From positions 2,834,416 through 2,898,415 of the forward strand of contig MU270015.1 in the NCBI GenBank assembly GCA_021432635.1: DNA of 64,000 nucleotides, given 5' to 3'. Shown here in pieces: positions 12,101-23,411 of the stretch. This DNA comes from Thozetella sp. PMI_491 (lineage: Eukaryota; Ascomycota; Sordariomycetes; Chaetosphaeriales; Chaetosphaeriaceae). Within the stretch, counting starts at the first letter, position 1. Every line of letters begins with the position of its first letter. A program made the position numbers and the translations under genes. The notes beneath the pieces were generated by a model, which did no database searches, had not been told where the DNA came from, and was given only the letters and a program-made list of their open reading frames with translations.

Positions 12101-14149
12101 CCGACTCAAGCGTTGCAACGCGGATTTTCAAGCTCTTGCGGGGAACGGAGATGACTCCCAGCCAGAGATATTCGACATACCGGGGGCTCTTGAAGAGTAA
12201 TGTCGACACCAAAGAAATTTCGGAGGCACTTATTGACTGCATGAAACTCGACTGCGAGAGCTTGGACATTCCTAAGCTACTTCTCGAGCACGGGGCCCAG
12301 GTCAGCCATACAAATGGCGTTGCACTTGGGTTGGCGCTCCGCTCTGAATCTATCGACGCGGTGCGACTATTGAGTCAGCACGTGGTCGATTCCGGTACAG
12401 CCAACATAGTATTCAGTTACGTTGCTACGCGCCGGGGCTTTAAGCCGGATCTACGCTTCGAGGTGTATCGCAATATGATGCAATGGGAAATAAGCATACC
12501 CGCTCTATCTCAAGCCCTATTGGACATCCTCTCGGCAGAGAAGACTGACGGTAACAGCATTGCTGATGTTCGCGCTCTTCTGGGGAAAGGCGCCGATCCG
12601 AATGTCAAGGGCGCCAAATGTTTCATTAAAGCAGCGAACGCAGGATTAGAGCCTCAATTCCGTGCTCTCTGCCAGCATGCGCATTTGCAAATGGTTATAT
12701 TCGCCCTCATAGCTCACTTCAAAGAAGAATGCGAAGCCGCAACGTGGATTCGTATCTGTCTCGAAGAGCAGACTGGAGGAAAGAAGATCGGCGAAGCTGG
12801 TGACTTGTTGTTCCAATGTATTCGCAGATTTCCGCGGGGCACCGCTGCCTTGCGTCTTCTTCTCGATCACGGAGTTCCAGCCTCGGCAACCATAGACCAT
12901 CCACTTCGGCATGGTTGGAAACCCGAGCAGTGCACGGTCTTGGTATGGGCTCTTTTTTCGAAGACCTATATCGGAAATAGCGTTATTATGCTACTACTGG
13001 AACAACAGGCGTCAGGTAAGCCACAGGAGTCTATTATTACTCGTAGCCATCATGCTAAAGTCACAGCCCTTCCCGCGTACGCGACACCCAGGTCAAATGT
13101 GTCCGCAATTTTTGGATGCTTATTTGAAAAGACGCGAACTCCAGTTCTAAGGGCCTTGCTGGAGCTTGAAGACACTACTATCTTGAACAACACGATATCC
13201 GGCTATACCTTCAGCGCTCTCGCTAGGACCACGCGGAAGCCCGAGAAAGAATTAGCCGCCCTTTTTGAAGACGATGATAGAATATCTCCTTTTGAGGCAT
13301 CTTTATTCTTAGGAAATCTCAGCGCGTTTCAATTGTTGAAATGTGGAGAGGATCCAGACGACGGAACACTTCATCTCGCCGCCTTATTAGCACTCCCAGA
13401 TATCGTCGAGTTCCTCCTCAAGAGGCATGATGCCAACCACCCAGCAGAAGAATACGACCTCATGATACCGATGGCACTTGCTTGTTGCTCCAAGCCCTTC
13501 CCTTGGTGCAAGGTCGCCAGCGAAGAAGCCAGCTGGCACGTGCGTGTGAGGGCGACCATGCGGCTCCTGGCACCGCAAACCTCGCCGGAGTGGCGACATC
13601 GGGGAAAATCACCGTTCTACATAGCTCTGGAAAACGGAATTGAAGCCACAAAGGCCATCGTCGAGGCCCTGAATATCGAAGAGAACCCGAGCAAGAGCGA
13701 CAAATATCTGTACATCGATAGGACCGGGATCAAGTACGCTCCAATGGAGTATGTGGAGAAATTCATGGAGCTGGAAGACACGGAAAAGGAACAGCTGTTC
13801 GGCTACCTCCAAGACTTTGACAAGAAGTCTCCTCCTCGTCGCTCCATAGAGTACAGTAAAGTAAGCAGCCTTGGAGGTTCACGCACCTCGAGCCTCGATG
13901 ATCTTGCAGGTGGGTGGGGTTGGGGTACATAAAACGGAAAGGTCGAAGGCGCTGGGCTGACACACACTAGCTAATTGCTATTCCTTGGGAGGATGGTCCT
14001 CTATAGCAGTGGCATATGCTATCCTTCGTCTAAGAACCGGCGGAGTCGGGGTCTTCCTCGGGGCAGCTATGTTGGCTTTATCCTTGCTGTGCTTTCTTGT
14101 ATCTCTCCATAAGCACCAACAAGCCGTAAGAAGGAGGCAGTTCTCATAA
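9184..14149 (+). CDS. Giant ankyrin-repeat protein with C-terminal membrane helix
   Basis: Exon 1 (9184-13909) encodes about 1,575 residues. The N-terminal 170 residues are an unrecognised helical region, followed by a long run of degenerate ankyrin-like repeats (examples LLLEHGAQVSH, ILVEHGADANFL, LLIRHNAPIDG) to about residue 1,450. An intron at 13910-13970 (GTGGGT...CTGAC...CACTAG, 61 bases) is predicted because splicing keeps frame and adds 59 residues ending at the TAA at 14147. The added exon contains GGVGVFLGAAMLALSLLCFL, a strong single membrane-spanning segment, followed by a basic tail (VRRRQFS). Unspliced, the frame would end after a Gly/Trp run. Predicted total is 1,634 aa. The intron prediction is inference; a scaffold or receptor-like role is likely but unproven. 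No NACHT domain is seen upstream. Confidence 0.8.
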
Positions 14150-15077
14150 CAATAAAAATTTATACAGAGCTGTCTCAATGAGACACTCTGATATAATATC
14201 TATCATATATAATTATCTTTTAACTTATATAACCAGCTAAAACATATCAAAAAGGCGAGCATCTAGACACGGTGACGAGAGGTAATAGTACAGAAAAAGC
14301 CGGGAGAAACACTTTCTTTCATACGAAGATATACAGGAGTAAGGCCCAGAGATTACCCCACTACAATACTAGCTCGTTTATGAGGACTGTGTTCTTATTT
14401 CGGCTATCGGGGAGTAACGAGGGCTATATGGTGGTGGTTGGGAAAGAGGTGCGTAGGAGGAAGAAACGGGCTGACCGGTAAAAACGCCATTCGCTTGATG
14501 CTATTGGCACCCCTGTATCCGCAATATTAATATAGAACTGCGACACTAGGCGCTGCACGGGGTCCCTGCAAATACTCGTTTTGTTCAAATGCCCCACAAT
14601 CTGTTGATGGTGGGCGGCATATGACAGGGCGTTCTTGGCGTATGCTACGTGATCCAGGTTGGGTAAGTTAAGAGAATTGATCAGATCTAGAGTCAAAGGA
14701 ACAAGATAGCGAATAGGAGACTTTCCTCGCGCGGTTTGAAATGCCCCGTCCCCGATCTGTCCTTTCACTAGCACAGGTCGATCATTTCGTTAGAACCGAG
14801 CTTGGTTTCTGGAGCCTACTGGAGCGCTATGAACGGACTTTGACCGTTGACCATTAAAGGCGTTCGTGTTTAGTTGCCTTATAAGCGTCCCAGTGCCCGA
14901 AAGTGATTAGCAAGCAAAATTCATCAATACATCGAGCGTGTGGTTATAAAAGAAGGCCCTACTAAGTTCTCAATCAACACCCAACACCCCATTATAGCAG
15001 CATTGAACAACCCCAAGAAAGACCGCCATACCGCGACGCAGCTCATAAAAGAGGCCCCTGGCGATAGTTAAATTACT
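14150..15077. other. AT-rich intergenic stretch plus SDR promoter
   Basis: The part 14150-14270 is very AT-rich. A minus-strand open frame at 14424-14774 (about 116 codons, with NALSYAAHHQQIVGHL) vaguely recalls an ankyrin unit but lacks an ATG start and partners, so I do not call it a gene. A good TATA box, TATAAAAG, lies at 14945-14952, 126 bases before the SDR start codon. Confidence 0.4.
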
Positions 15078-15965
15078 ATGGTCCCTCGAACAGTCCTCAT
15101 CACCGGATGCTCGGATGGCAGCCTCGGCGCCGCGCTTGCTCTCGCTTTCCACAAGGCCGGCTGGCGTGTGATCGCATCAGCTCGGAACACAAACAAGCTG
15201 CAAGGATCCATAGCAGCAGGACTCGAGACCGTCCTACTCGACATCACCTCGGACGAGTCCGTCGCCCAGGCCGTCGATGCCGTGAAAGAACTCACGGGCG
15301 GGCCTCTCGATGCCCTCGTGAACAACGCCGGTGCGGGCTACTCCCTTCCACTTCTCGACGTCGACATCGATAAGGTCCGAAACCTCTACGAGCTGAACGT
15401 ATTCTCCTTGATCCGCACGACGCGCGCGTTCTTCCCGCTCCTAGTCAAGTCCCCGCGAGGCGGCCTCGTCGTCAACAACACTTCGGGCATGGGTCTCATG
15501 AACTGCGCATTCCCCTTCCAGGGGAGCTACGCCTCTAGCAAAGCCGCAGCCTGCAGCTTAACTGAGGTGATGCGGCTTGAGCTCCAGCCGTTCGGCATCC
15601 GGGTGGTCAACTTGCTCACGGGGTCCGTTAAGTCGACCTTTTTCGACAACGCGCCAAAAGCGACGCTGCCGGAGAGTTCATTATACAATGTGGCCAAGGA
15701 GCAAGTTGAGATTGCCATGTCAAGCGAGGATCAGGACAACAACGGCAGCGATCGTGCACAGTGGGCAGCAGCCGTGGTAAGAGACTTGGACAGGCCCAAC
15801 CCACCACACTGGGTCTCCCACGGCAAAAACTCCACCTTGGCACGGTTCACCTCGCTCCTTCCGGTTGGGTTTATGGATGGCCTAATGAAGAAGCTGAGTG
15901 GTCTGGGTGCGTTCGAGCAGAAGCTCAAAGAGCAGGGAGGGATAGGCGGGCTCAAGGTCCGGTAA
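15078..15965 (+). CDS. Classical short-chain dehydrogenase/reductase (AYR1-like)
   Basis: Single exon, 295 aa. Rossmann NAD(P)-binding motif in the variant form TGCSDGSLG (9-17), NNAG at 82-85, catalytic Ser136 in NNTSGMG, and Tyr151/Lys155 in YASSK. The sequence style matches the fungal group around 1-acyl-dihydroxyacetone-phosphate reductase (Ayr1), which reduces ketones with NADPH. Many members of this group have other or unknown substrates, so the substrate is not assigned. The fourth residue of the nucleotide motif region is Asp rather than the common Ser/Gly, as in several fungal paralogues. It is convergent with the regulator-like gene at 16168-17198; no cluster context is seen. Confidence 0.85.
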   Translation: MVPRTVLITGCSDGSLGAALALAFHKAGWRVIASARNTNKLQGSIAAGLETVLLDITSDESVAQAVDAVKELTGGPLDALVNNAGAGYSLPLLDVDIDKVRNLYELNVFSLIRTTRAFFPLLVKSPRGGLVVNNTSGMGLMNCAFPFQGSYASSKAAACSLTEVMRLELQPFGIRVVNLLTGSVKSTFFDNAPKATLPESSLYNVAKEQVEIAMSSEDQDNNGSDRAQWAAAVVRDLDRPNPPHWVSHGKNSTLARFTSLLPVGFMDGLMKKLSGLGAFEQKLKEQGGIGGLKVR

Positions 15966-16167
15966 TTGCAGATCCCTGGAGAATGCTCGGGATAGTGTCA
16001 GTTGAGTGAGTAGAAAATCTACGATCGGGTATTCATGGCCCACTCCTCAACGATAGGAGATCAGGAAGCGCAATTTCTGCTATAACGTACTCTGACTGTC
16101 GGAGGCGCCTAGTCTATTTGCCACAAGAATAGTTCACCACCGCTTTGGCGTAGTGATAAGATATCGA

Positions 16168-17198
16168 CTACATTTCCTCAAGATAGCCCTCTAGAACTTT
16201 CCAAATTTCCTTCCGAGGATCGGTCTCCATTGGCACGTCGGTGTCGAACGTTACCCACTGGACCATCGTTCTCAGGAACCTCTCCCCATGGATGGCCCGC
16301 GGCCCTCCCTTCATCTGCACCATCATTTCCGCCGCCTTGCAGTGGTGTCGTGCAGCCATAAAGTCTTCAGCTATGCACTGGTTGTTGTCAACACTGAGCA
16401 CATGACATCGCATATAGCATCATGCACTCACCGAATCCTGTGCCAGAGCTAGTACTATGGCGAGAGTGCCCGAGGTCAGGGGTCCGCCCCTTTGGGAAAT
16501 CGCATTGTTCACTGAGCGAATGCAGGCGCCCTTGTACTCTAGCGCGCAATCCGCATACACATTTGAGGCGTGAATTCTCGCGAGGCTACGACAGGCGGAC
16601 AGAAAGATGGCGTTTAACAACCCACTGTCGCCAACGGCGGTTTGGACGCAGTGAAGCCCGGACCTGGATCGCATATAGTCTCTAGCGGCGAAACCGGCGC
16701 AGAGATCGGTGTGAATCGTCACATACCGGATATCTAAAGTACGGGCAACAACGTCAGTCCGGCGCGTCTGTATCTTGGGGGTGATACCATACAGTGATCG
16801 AGGAGGTAGTTCTCAAAGCGAGTCGTAGGTCGTGCTAGGCTATTAAATGGGTCTATGCTCCGTATTTGCAAAGGCATCCGAGGATCTGGCACCGCTGGCA
16901 CGTTCCACTTCGATTCGTAACCATCATCCCGGCCGACTAGATAGACTGATCTATCGGTGGTATCGGCCAGTGGATTGGAAAAGGTCTGGCGTGCATCACC
17001 AGATGGTAGTTGCTGGGGGTGGTTGTCGTCCGCCTCTAGCTTCTTGTCCTCTACAGCGTACCTTTGGCGGGCTTCCGCGTAAAGGCGGCGTGAGGTATGT
17101 GATCGAACAACTCTTCTCCAAGATCCATCATTCGGCTTGTGGATCTGAATGAATTGGAGCCCACCGGGGCTGGCGGTAGCCGCGGCGGATTTTCGCGG
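16168..17198 (-). CDS. Fungal transcription-factor-domain-like protein without zinc cluster
   Basis: Three exons: 17198-16793, 16733-16432 and 16377-16168, with introns of 59 bases (GTATGG...CTGAC...TTTAG) and 54 bases (GTGAGT...TTGAC...CCAG). They join in frame to 305 aa. Splicing creates ENYLLDHYIRYVTIHTDL and LALAQDSCIAEDFMAARHH, and both match the flow of the fungal regulator family in which a hypothetical zinc cluster is followed by LLDHY...V and a helical domain with QMVxMxGG (here MMVQMKGGPRAI). The N-terminus has FIQIHKPNDGSWRRVVRSH, usual for the Zn2Cys6-free members. The protein ends soon after the KGG motif, shorter than the usual 400-550 aa, so it may be C-terminally truncated. 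The start is the first ATG; upstream codons in the frame are not ATG. Confidence 0.7.
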
Positions 17199-17678
17199 CA
17201 TGCTGTCTTGTGTTGACAGTTGGGCATGCAGCAAGGTGCAACAACGATGGCCAAGTCGAATAGAAAGGAAGGGGCGCTGGTCGGCACGGCTCTTTGTTCC
17301 ATCTACTAGATTGTTAATCCCTGCAAATACTTATTCCAGTTAGCCTCTCCACATGGGCGTGTTAAAGGAGTTTAGTGAACTAGGCGCGCCCGCCGCTTAG
17401 GATCCGCTTTGAAGTCTCGAACGCTAGGCCCCATCCATCTATATACGCCATTGACTACCGAGTACTTCTGTAGAGGTAACTACGCATTAATAGCTCGGTC
17501 TCGAATCTGTTAACAAGGTAATAATGTCTACCGTGAGCTGCCACACGTTGGGTTTGGCCATGAATAATTTGGTACATCCCGAAATGACGTGACTCGCACC
17601 TGAACCTGACTACGAAGTAATGTGGTTGCATAAGGGTACGCTGAGCTAGCGCCGGCGAACGGAAGCACACCAGCTGGC
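17199..17678. other. Intergenic, 480 bases
   Basis: Lies upstream of the regulator-like gene and downstream of the F-box-like gene. It should contain the promoter of the former. No gene or RNA is recognised. Confidence 0.4.
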
Positions 17679-19190
17679 CTAATTCGGCCATTTCCCGACA
17701 CTGATGATTCCCTCCTCACCGACCCACTCCTTCCACTTCGCTGTCACCTCCGCAGGGACGGCCCACTGACTCTCGATGCCGACCCAAACTCTCCACCTGC
17801 GGACCAACCTTTCCTGGTCCGGTTCGGGGGTCCAATCAGGTGCTCTCATCTCCCTCCCTGCTGCTGCGCACTGAAGCTCGATGCCAACCGGCGAATGCAG
17901 GTTCATGCCGATCTGAAGCTGCCCCATCTCGAGGCTTGGCATGTGAAGAACCGCATCGGCCATGGCTTGTGCCAGCCTGTTGAAGACATCGGGGTCCGGC
18001 CGGTTCCTCCATATATGAGTCGGCCTGTTCCCATTTGCCACCGCATCCGCCTCTAGGTCATCATCTGACTCTGAAGCTCCGTCCGAATCATCATCTTCTT
18101 CATCGTCGTCGTCGTCGTCGTCGCCAATGGGGCTGGCTGGTTCCGGCTGCGAGGCTCCCGCGTCCCCAGTATAGTACCAGGCTCCGCTCGGCGAAACGAT
18201 GCCACCGTTGATGTGGAACTCTTGGAGCGTAGACCAGATAGAAGAATTGGAGCCTCCCGGAGATGAGCGGTGTTGGAATAGGTCTGTGGAAACAAGACAG
18301 TCGGAGAGATCGAGATGAGTAAGAGGGCTGCTCTGTGCTAATTTGCGCACCGCCGCGTTGAGTGCATCAATGCCGTCCTGCTCGAGATCGCCACAGTCAA
18401 AGCTGTGATTGTTCACCGATGCCATCTCCTCGCGAGACAAGCGTAGACTCATGAGCTTGGGTAGTTGCAGCCTCTCGAGTCCCGTTCCTAGGGCGATGCG
18501 AAGGCTCCGCCGTAGCTCCCGTCGCTTAGGTACAGGGTCTAGGAACTCGAGGTCTAGCTTCTCTAGGTGTGGCAGGGCTGCCAGGATCTTGCATGTAGCA
18601 GTAGGGTGCAGGGTGCGCCCTGCCAAGGCGAAGGTCTGAAAAGCAGATATGCGGCGTACGGCAGGAAGCTCGACACCCTCCGCTGTCAAGTAGCGTCGGC
18701 TTGCGCTTGACTTGGTGACGTCAAAATCGAAATCCACTGGCCCTTCACTTTTATCGATATCCCACTCTGCGCCGAGGCGCAATTCTAGGTTGCTTATATT
18801 CGCAACATCGTTCTCGCCTTCTTGAGTTTCCCACTCGGCCAGCATGGCGAACAGCGCAGATATGGCGGCCTCAAACGCCGCAACATTTTCTGCGTGGCCG
18901 TGCTGGGAGTCACCATGTGTCGGCAGCATCACAGTGAAATGCAGCTGACGAAGCAGTGCTCGACGGCGCAAGTCGCTGAACAGCGTCTGGAACGCAGCTA
19001 GATCTTTACTCTGCAGCCTGATGGTCGAGAAAGTGTGCTGCTCCACCGCCCGCTGCCATCTCTGCGAGATGGCCGCATAGGGACTGCGCCGTAGCGGCGG
19101 CGTTCGCTGGCTGAGAAAGGCTGGAGGCGGCGGCTTAGCAAAGAGATGTACCACAATGAGGGAGATAGTCTCGGGGCTAAGGTTGTCCAT
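17679..19190 (-). CDS. F-box-like protein with acidic tract
   Basis: Single exon, 503 aa from the ATG of MDNLSPETISLIVVHLF; codons upstream extend the frame but lie in a 5' region without a better start. The N-terminus has the F-box-like pattern LSPETISLIV...SQRWQRAVEQHTF, found in a large fungal family of uncharacterised proteins (a DUF6546-type protein). The middle has leucine-rich segments (LEKLDLEFLDP, LTHLDLSDCL) suggesting an LRR-like fold. A run of Asp/Glu (complement of 18060-18122) is encoded by a GAC/GAT microsatellite and probably varies in length between strains. Likely role by family: substrate recognition for SCF ubiquitin ligases, not shown here. Confidence 0.75.
   Translation of the reverse strand: MDNLSPETISLIVVHLFAKPPPPAFLSQRTPPLRRSPYAAISQRWQRAVEQHTFSTIRLQSKDLAAFQTLFSDLRRRALLRQLHFTVMLPTHGDSQHGHAENVAAFEAAISALFAMLAEWETQEGENDVANISNLELRLGAEWDIDKSEGPVDFDFDVTKSSASRRYLTAEGVELPAVRRISAFQTFALAGRTLHPTATCKILAALPHLEKLDLEFLDPVPKRRELRRSLRIALGTGLERLQLPKLMSLRLSREEMASVNNHSFDCGDLEQDGIDALNAAVRKLAQSSPLTHLDLSDCLVSTDLFQHRSSPGGSNSSIWSTLQEFHINGGIVSPSGAWYYTGDAGASQPEPASPIGDDDDDDDEEDDDSDGASESDDDLEADAVANGNRPTHIWRNRPDPDVFNRLAQAMADAVLHMPSLEMGQLQIGMNLHSPVGIELQCAAAGREMRAPDWTPEPDQERLVRRWRVWVGIESQWAVPAEVTAKWKEWVGEEGIISVGKWPN
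18096..18123. repeat. Trinucleotide (GTC/GAC) microsatellite inside the F-box-like gene
   Basis: Tandem TCG/GTC units on the plus strand encode part of the poly-Asp stretch on the minus strand. Such runs are prone to slippage but keep the frame. Confidence 0.8.
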
Positions 19191-19718
19191 GTTGGGCGCG
19201 GGGAGGGGCAATGGGGTAGGCTGGAGTTGCGAATATTCAAGATTGCAATATGCTCGAATGGATTGAGGGGGATGGATCGTGCTTACCTGTGAAATTGTGT
19301 GACCACGTCGGCCGCACAAATTTCCGCGCGGCGAGAGCTAAGGGAGAGGCCGGGTGCAACGCCACTGAGCTGAGCTCAACAGGAGGTTTCGCGCGACAGT
19401 TCACCCTAACCCTGGCAAATGCAGGCGCTGTTTGCATTGGTCAGGGAAAGAAGCTGCCTGGAGATGTCTCAACGCTTGGGCCGCATGGATCTTAAGGGCA
19501 AATGCGAGTCTCGCTCGAGGTTCCTCGGAACTTAGCCAATAGGTAAAGCGCCTACCTCGAGAACTACGGTTATTGCGGCACACGACATGGTCCACAAAGC
19601 CAGGGCGGAATGAGGAACGGGATGAGTACCACAAGAAGTTTCTTCCTTCCTTGCATGGCTAGGTTCAAGGGGCAAATTATTAGTATCACAAGCATATGAT
19701 CTACAGCCATCGTCCACT
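19191..19718. other. Intergenic, 528 bases
   Basis: Lies between the 5' end of the F-box-like gene and the 3' end of the LysM gene. Several short plus- and minus-strand frames overlap here but none shows a recognisable protein. Probable promoter of the F-box-like gene. Confidence 0.4.
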
Positions 19719-22586
19719 TCAGGATGACACCCCGACACAATACCAATAGCCGGCCCAGAACTCGGTCCCGCATCCGCTTCCATCGCTCCCAAGCACTGCA
19801 TTCCACGCGTACAGCTGGTCGGTAGTAATGCCGTTGTTTTGCGCAAAGAGATAGCAATAGTCTCCCGTCTGCGCCTGGGCGAACTTGTTGCAGTTGCTCA
19901 CAGCATTGTTGTCCTGGTGCGGGTCTGGCGCCGTGACGGTCGAGCCTGGCGCCGAGCTCGTGGACGTCGGCGGGGCCGAGCGTGTGATGGAGACAGTATC
20001 GGTTGTCCCCACGCAGTACGCATAGTCGGCCCAGAACCCTGTCAGACAGTCGGAGGACACAGCTGGGTTCCAGCTCAGGAACTGCTCCGAGGTTATGAAG
20101 AACGCGTTTTCGACGCTGCTGCACGAGTCGCCGGCTGTGAAGGTATCCTTTAGCGTTCTGATTCCGTGGTTTGCGTGACTTAAAAAAAGAGGGAGGGGTC
20201 CTCTTACACTGAACGATGTACCACTTGTTGCAGTTTGCAGGTTGCCCTGGTTGCGTGGGTGCCCCGGGCCCTGTCGTTGTGGTCGGAGGCGCAGAGGTTG
20301 TGCTTGATCCTGAACCTGGTCCTCCCGGCCCAGCCACGCAGTACTGGTAACCTAGGCAGTGTTAGTATCTTCGTTTCCGTAACTTCATTAGCTACACGGT
20401 CATACCTAGCCACAGGTTCGAGCAGTCTGCCCCCACTGCTGGATTCCAGGCGAAGAACTGCGATATCGTGATGCCAAAGTCGTCTGGGATGTTCTGGCAC
20501 GTAAACCCTGAGCCGTCAAAGACATCTACGTACTGCGTACAGTTTGGAGTTGTATTATCCTGCAAGTGTTAATTAACAAGTGATTCAAAGTCGAGTTCCT
20601 TGAGTTCTCGTGACGTACTCGGATTGGATCTCCGCCCGTGTCCGAAACGGTGGTCTTGGGGATATCACCGAGCCAGTACTGGCCACAATACCCCTCGCCG
20701 GCCAGGAAAGTGCAATTACTCAAGCTGGTATTTCCTAGTGCTTTTATTTATTAGCAACAATAGAGTTTGAGCTCTTCGGTGAATATACGCAAGCTCTTAC
20801 ATGGATTCCAGACGGCCAGATCCTCTAGAGAGACCATGAACACATGTGCTGCCAGATCACAGTCCGAAGAATAAAAGCTACCGGACGTCACCTTCCCGAG
20901 GAACGAGGTGCCATTAAAGTACTGAAAACAGTCTGATCGAGTTCCAGTCGCCAAGGACAGTTCTGAGGTGCCCGTCCGAGTAGGGGTTGTAAAGTTCACC
21001 ACTGGCCATCTAGTGGCGGGATCTCCGGAAAAGCTCGTAATGCTCGCAGTATAGCTGATGTATCCCGGCCTCCCGCTATAGGTATTAACTTGAACACGTT
21101 AGTTAGCTTTACATCTACATCTTTGTCGCAAGGGCAGCACACTTACTATCGCCCACTGCTTGCACGCAATAGCTCTCTTCCGCGAAGAGATTGGTGCAAT
21201 TTTCGTTAATGGCGGGGTTTAGGAAGACGAAGTCGGGTAGAGTGATCCCAAACTTCAGGACCAGAAGGTTGCAGTAGTCCCCTAGAATTGCTTTATAATA
21301 CTGCCCGCAGTACGTGTTGGTGCCGGCTGCTACGTCTGTAGGGATAGGAGCTGGAGTAGTTGGGATTGTCGGGGCAAGTGTGACAGCAGGAGGGGTCACA
21401 TATGCTTTTCCTGGCTTATCGACACAAAGTTGGTCCCCTACCATAGAGTCGATATTATAGCACCCAGCATTGACGTTCTAACAATTTCGCATGAGATTAT
21501 AACTTATAACTCAAACGGGTAGAGATTAGGCGTCGCATCTAACTCACAGGGTTCCATGCTTTCAATTGCGGGACCGTCACATTGTATGACTTGGCGATGG
21601 AGTCACATGTGTCGTTTGTCTGCACTGTGTAGACCTTGCAGGTGTTCACAAGACATAACGTGCCTGAAGTCGGGAAGTTCACGCAACCCGAGCTGAGAGC
21701 GTTGTCTTGGAGCAGCCATGACGTGCTGATGCCCTGAGAAAGGGAGATCGAATGACAGTCATCTCCCGATTGAATCGTATAAGACGTTCCCGAACAAGTT
21801 GGCGCGGGGGCGGGGGTAGTAGTGGTCGGCCTGGCCAATGTCAGGATACGCAAAGGAGCGCTACATAAATCTTGGCTGTAGCTCACGTGTAGACAGTCAT
21901 TGGAACTGAAGTCAAGCCCATACCAGTGATCCCGCAACTCGATGTTTTTGATTGATAGATTGAGCTTGACCACAAATCCGGCCCATCGTAGTAAGGCGAT
22001 TCGGCCTGGAACTGAAGATTGACCACAAGACAGAGATCACAAGGATCCGTTATGGTGATGTTTCCGTATAGGCCATTAGCCGGTGCTTGCCCGCGAACGT
22101 TAGCATTAGTGGTTTTGCTCTCTACTTCGTCCCCCCCGCTCTGCATGAGTTTCACTTACCTGCATTTCCAGTCGCATTTGGGTCCAGGTAGGCTGCATAT
22201 GCCGCGGCTACATTATTGCAGAACCTGCCCTGGTTTGTTAAACAGGTCATGTTGAAATGGTATCGAAGCAGGTCTGGGATTATGGCCACAGGCATCGTCT
22301 GGTTTTCATATCCCAGCCAAGTGTCAGCCGAGCAAGCTGAGTCTACATTTTGTTGAAAGGTCGACAGAGCAGCTGCACATCCGGTGGTGCATGCTCTAGC
22401 GAGCGTGGTGTCTGGGTAGAAATCGCCGCTCTGCAAAGCCGGCACAATAGGGTCGCAGGCAACATCGGCTAAGAGAGCGTTTGTGCAAGCAACTGTGAGG
22501 TTCCCTGGGACAGTGGCATTTGTATAAAAGCTGGTTGCGGCAACGAGCGCGGGTAGAACAAACAAGACCCAAACTAGCGACAGCAT
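19719..22586 (-). CDS. Secreted multi-LysM protein (seven LysM-like modules)
   Basis: Nine exons fit in frame: 22586-22160, 22085-21887, 21830-21548, 21477-21147, 21088-20801, 20740-20619, 20559-20406, 20351-20210 and 20157-19719, giving 794 aa. The signal peptide is [19 protein letters not shown]. An N-terminal Cys-rich region (about 25-195) is followed by seven LysM-like modules, each with the fungal pattern C...YxVxxxDxCxxI...WNP...C; clear ones contain [20 protein letters not shown] and [18 protein letters not shown], and [11 protein letters not shown]. Thr/Pro-rich linkers (TTTTPAPAP) separate some modules. LysM domains bind chitin or related glycans. One join (exon 8 to 9) needs a GTGTAA donor and is the least certain. 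The gene is divergent from a GH18 chitinase, an arrangement known for subgroup C chitinases. Wall-bound or secreted glycan-binding role inferred. Confidence 0.85.
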
Positions 22587-23411
22587 CGTGAGATCAGGAC
22601 AGGCGGTGCTCTGCCTGGGAGATTTGCAGAGCGCACCAAGCAAGGCAGGTTAAAGTCTCGAGAATCTCTTACACCCGCGGCAATCCGGCTTCCTGAATAT
22701 TACGATATCAAGCCCTAGACAAGGCTCCGAGGATAACCCCAGAATAGTGGGAGGATTATGCTACCCCCCGACTCACTAGTTGGTGTGTACCTCATTTCAA
22801 GCAATCATCAGGGGCGGAGCTATTAAGAGACATCTCGTCTAGCGGTGCATTTATATGGTCTATCTCGGCCAATATCTAACTGAAATGGGAAGGCGAGCAT
22901 TCCGTTCCCTGAAACCTAAAGGGTCAGATCAATTGCGATTGGCGAAGCTTCCGCCAGGAGGGTTACACAATGGCAATGTGGACATTGCAAGGGATGGAGG
23001 CGGGGAAGAACCAGTAGCAGTGCGCATGTAAATCGGCACCTGCAGATTAGGTACAGTAGCGCTGAGAGGCACCGTAGTAGCCGGGTAAGAGGATTCGCCC
23101 CCGACAACTACAAGTCCAATAAGCATTCCGTGCCGCTAAAGTGCAGCTAAGGCACGGAAGGGGGAAGCTTTAGACAGGGCTGAGCATCTAAGGTATGTGC
23201 CTCGGGAGAGTATGTACGATACCTAGGGACATCTCGGGGCCGAGAGGAAGAGCAATATCGCAGCTTATCCAGGGGTAACTTTCATCTGCCGTTGAATCTC
23301 CGACATTTCTAGCTTCTAAGCAACCCACCTTCGCTCTGGGACCTTTCATTCTCTAGGAGATTCTACCCCGAGCACGTTGTATCTACAAAGCTGGGAACTC
23401 CTTTACCCAAG
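22587..23411. promoter_or_regulatory. Bidirectional promoter region of the LysM and GH18 genes
   Basis: 825 bases between two diverging start codons. No coding frame is convincing. Its size and the shared function of the neighbours suggest co-regulation, but no specific operator is identified. Confidence 0.5.

Noticed and set aside
14424-14774. Minus-strand 116-codon frame
   Set aside because: No ATG start and only a vague ankyrin likeness; no neighbouring exons.
15078-17198. Biosynthetic cluster (SDR plus regulator)
   Set aside because: No PKS, NRPS, terpene synthase, P450 or transporter of that kind lies nearby; two adjacent genes are not enough.
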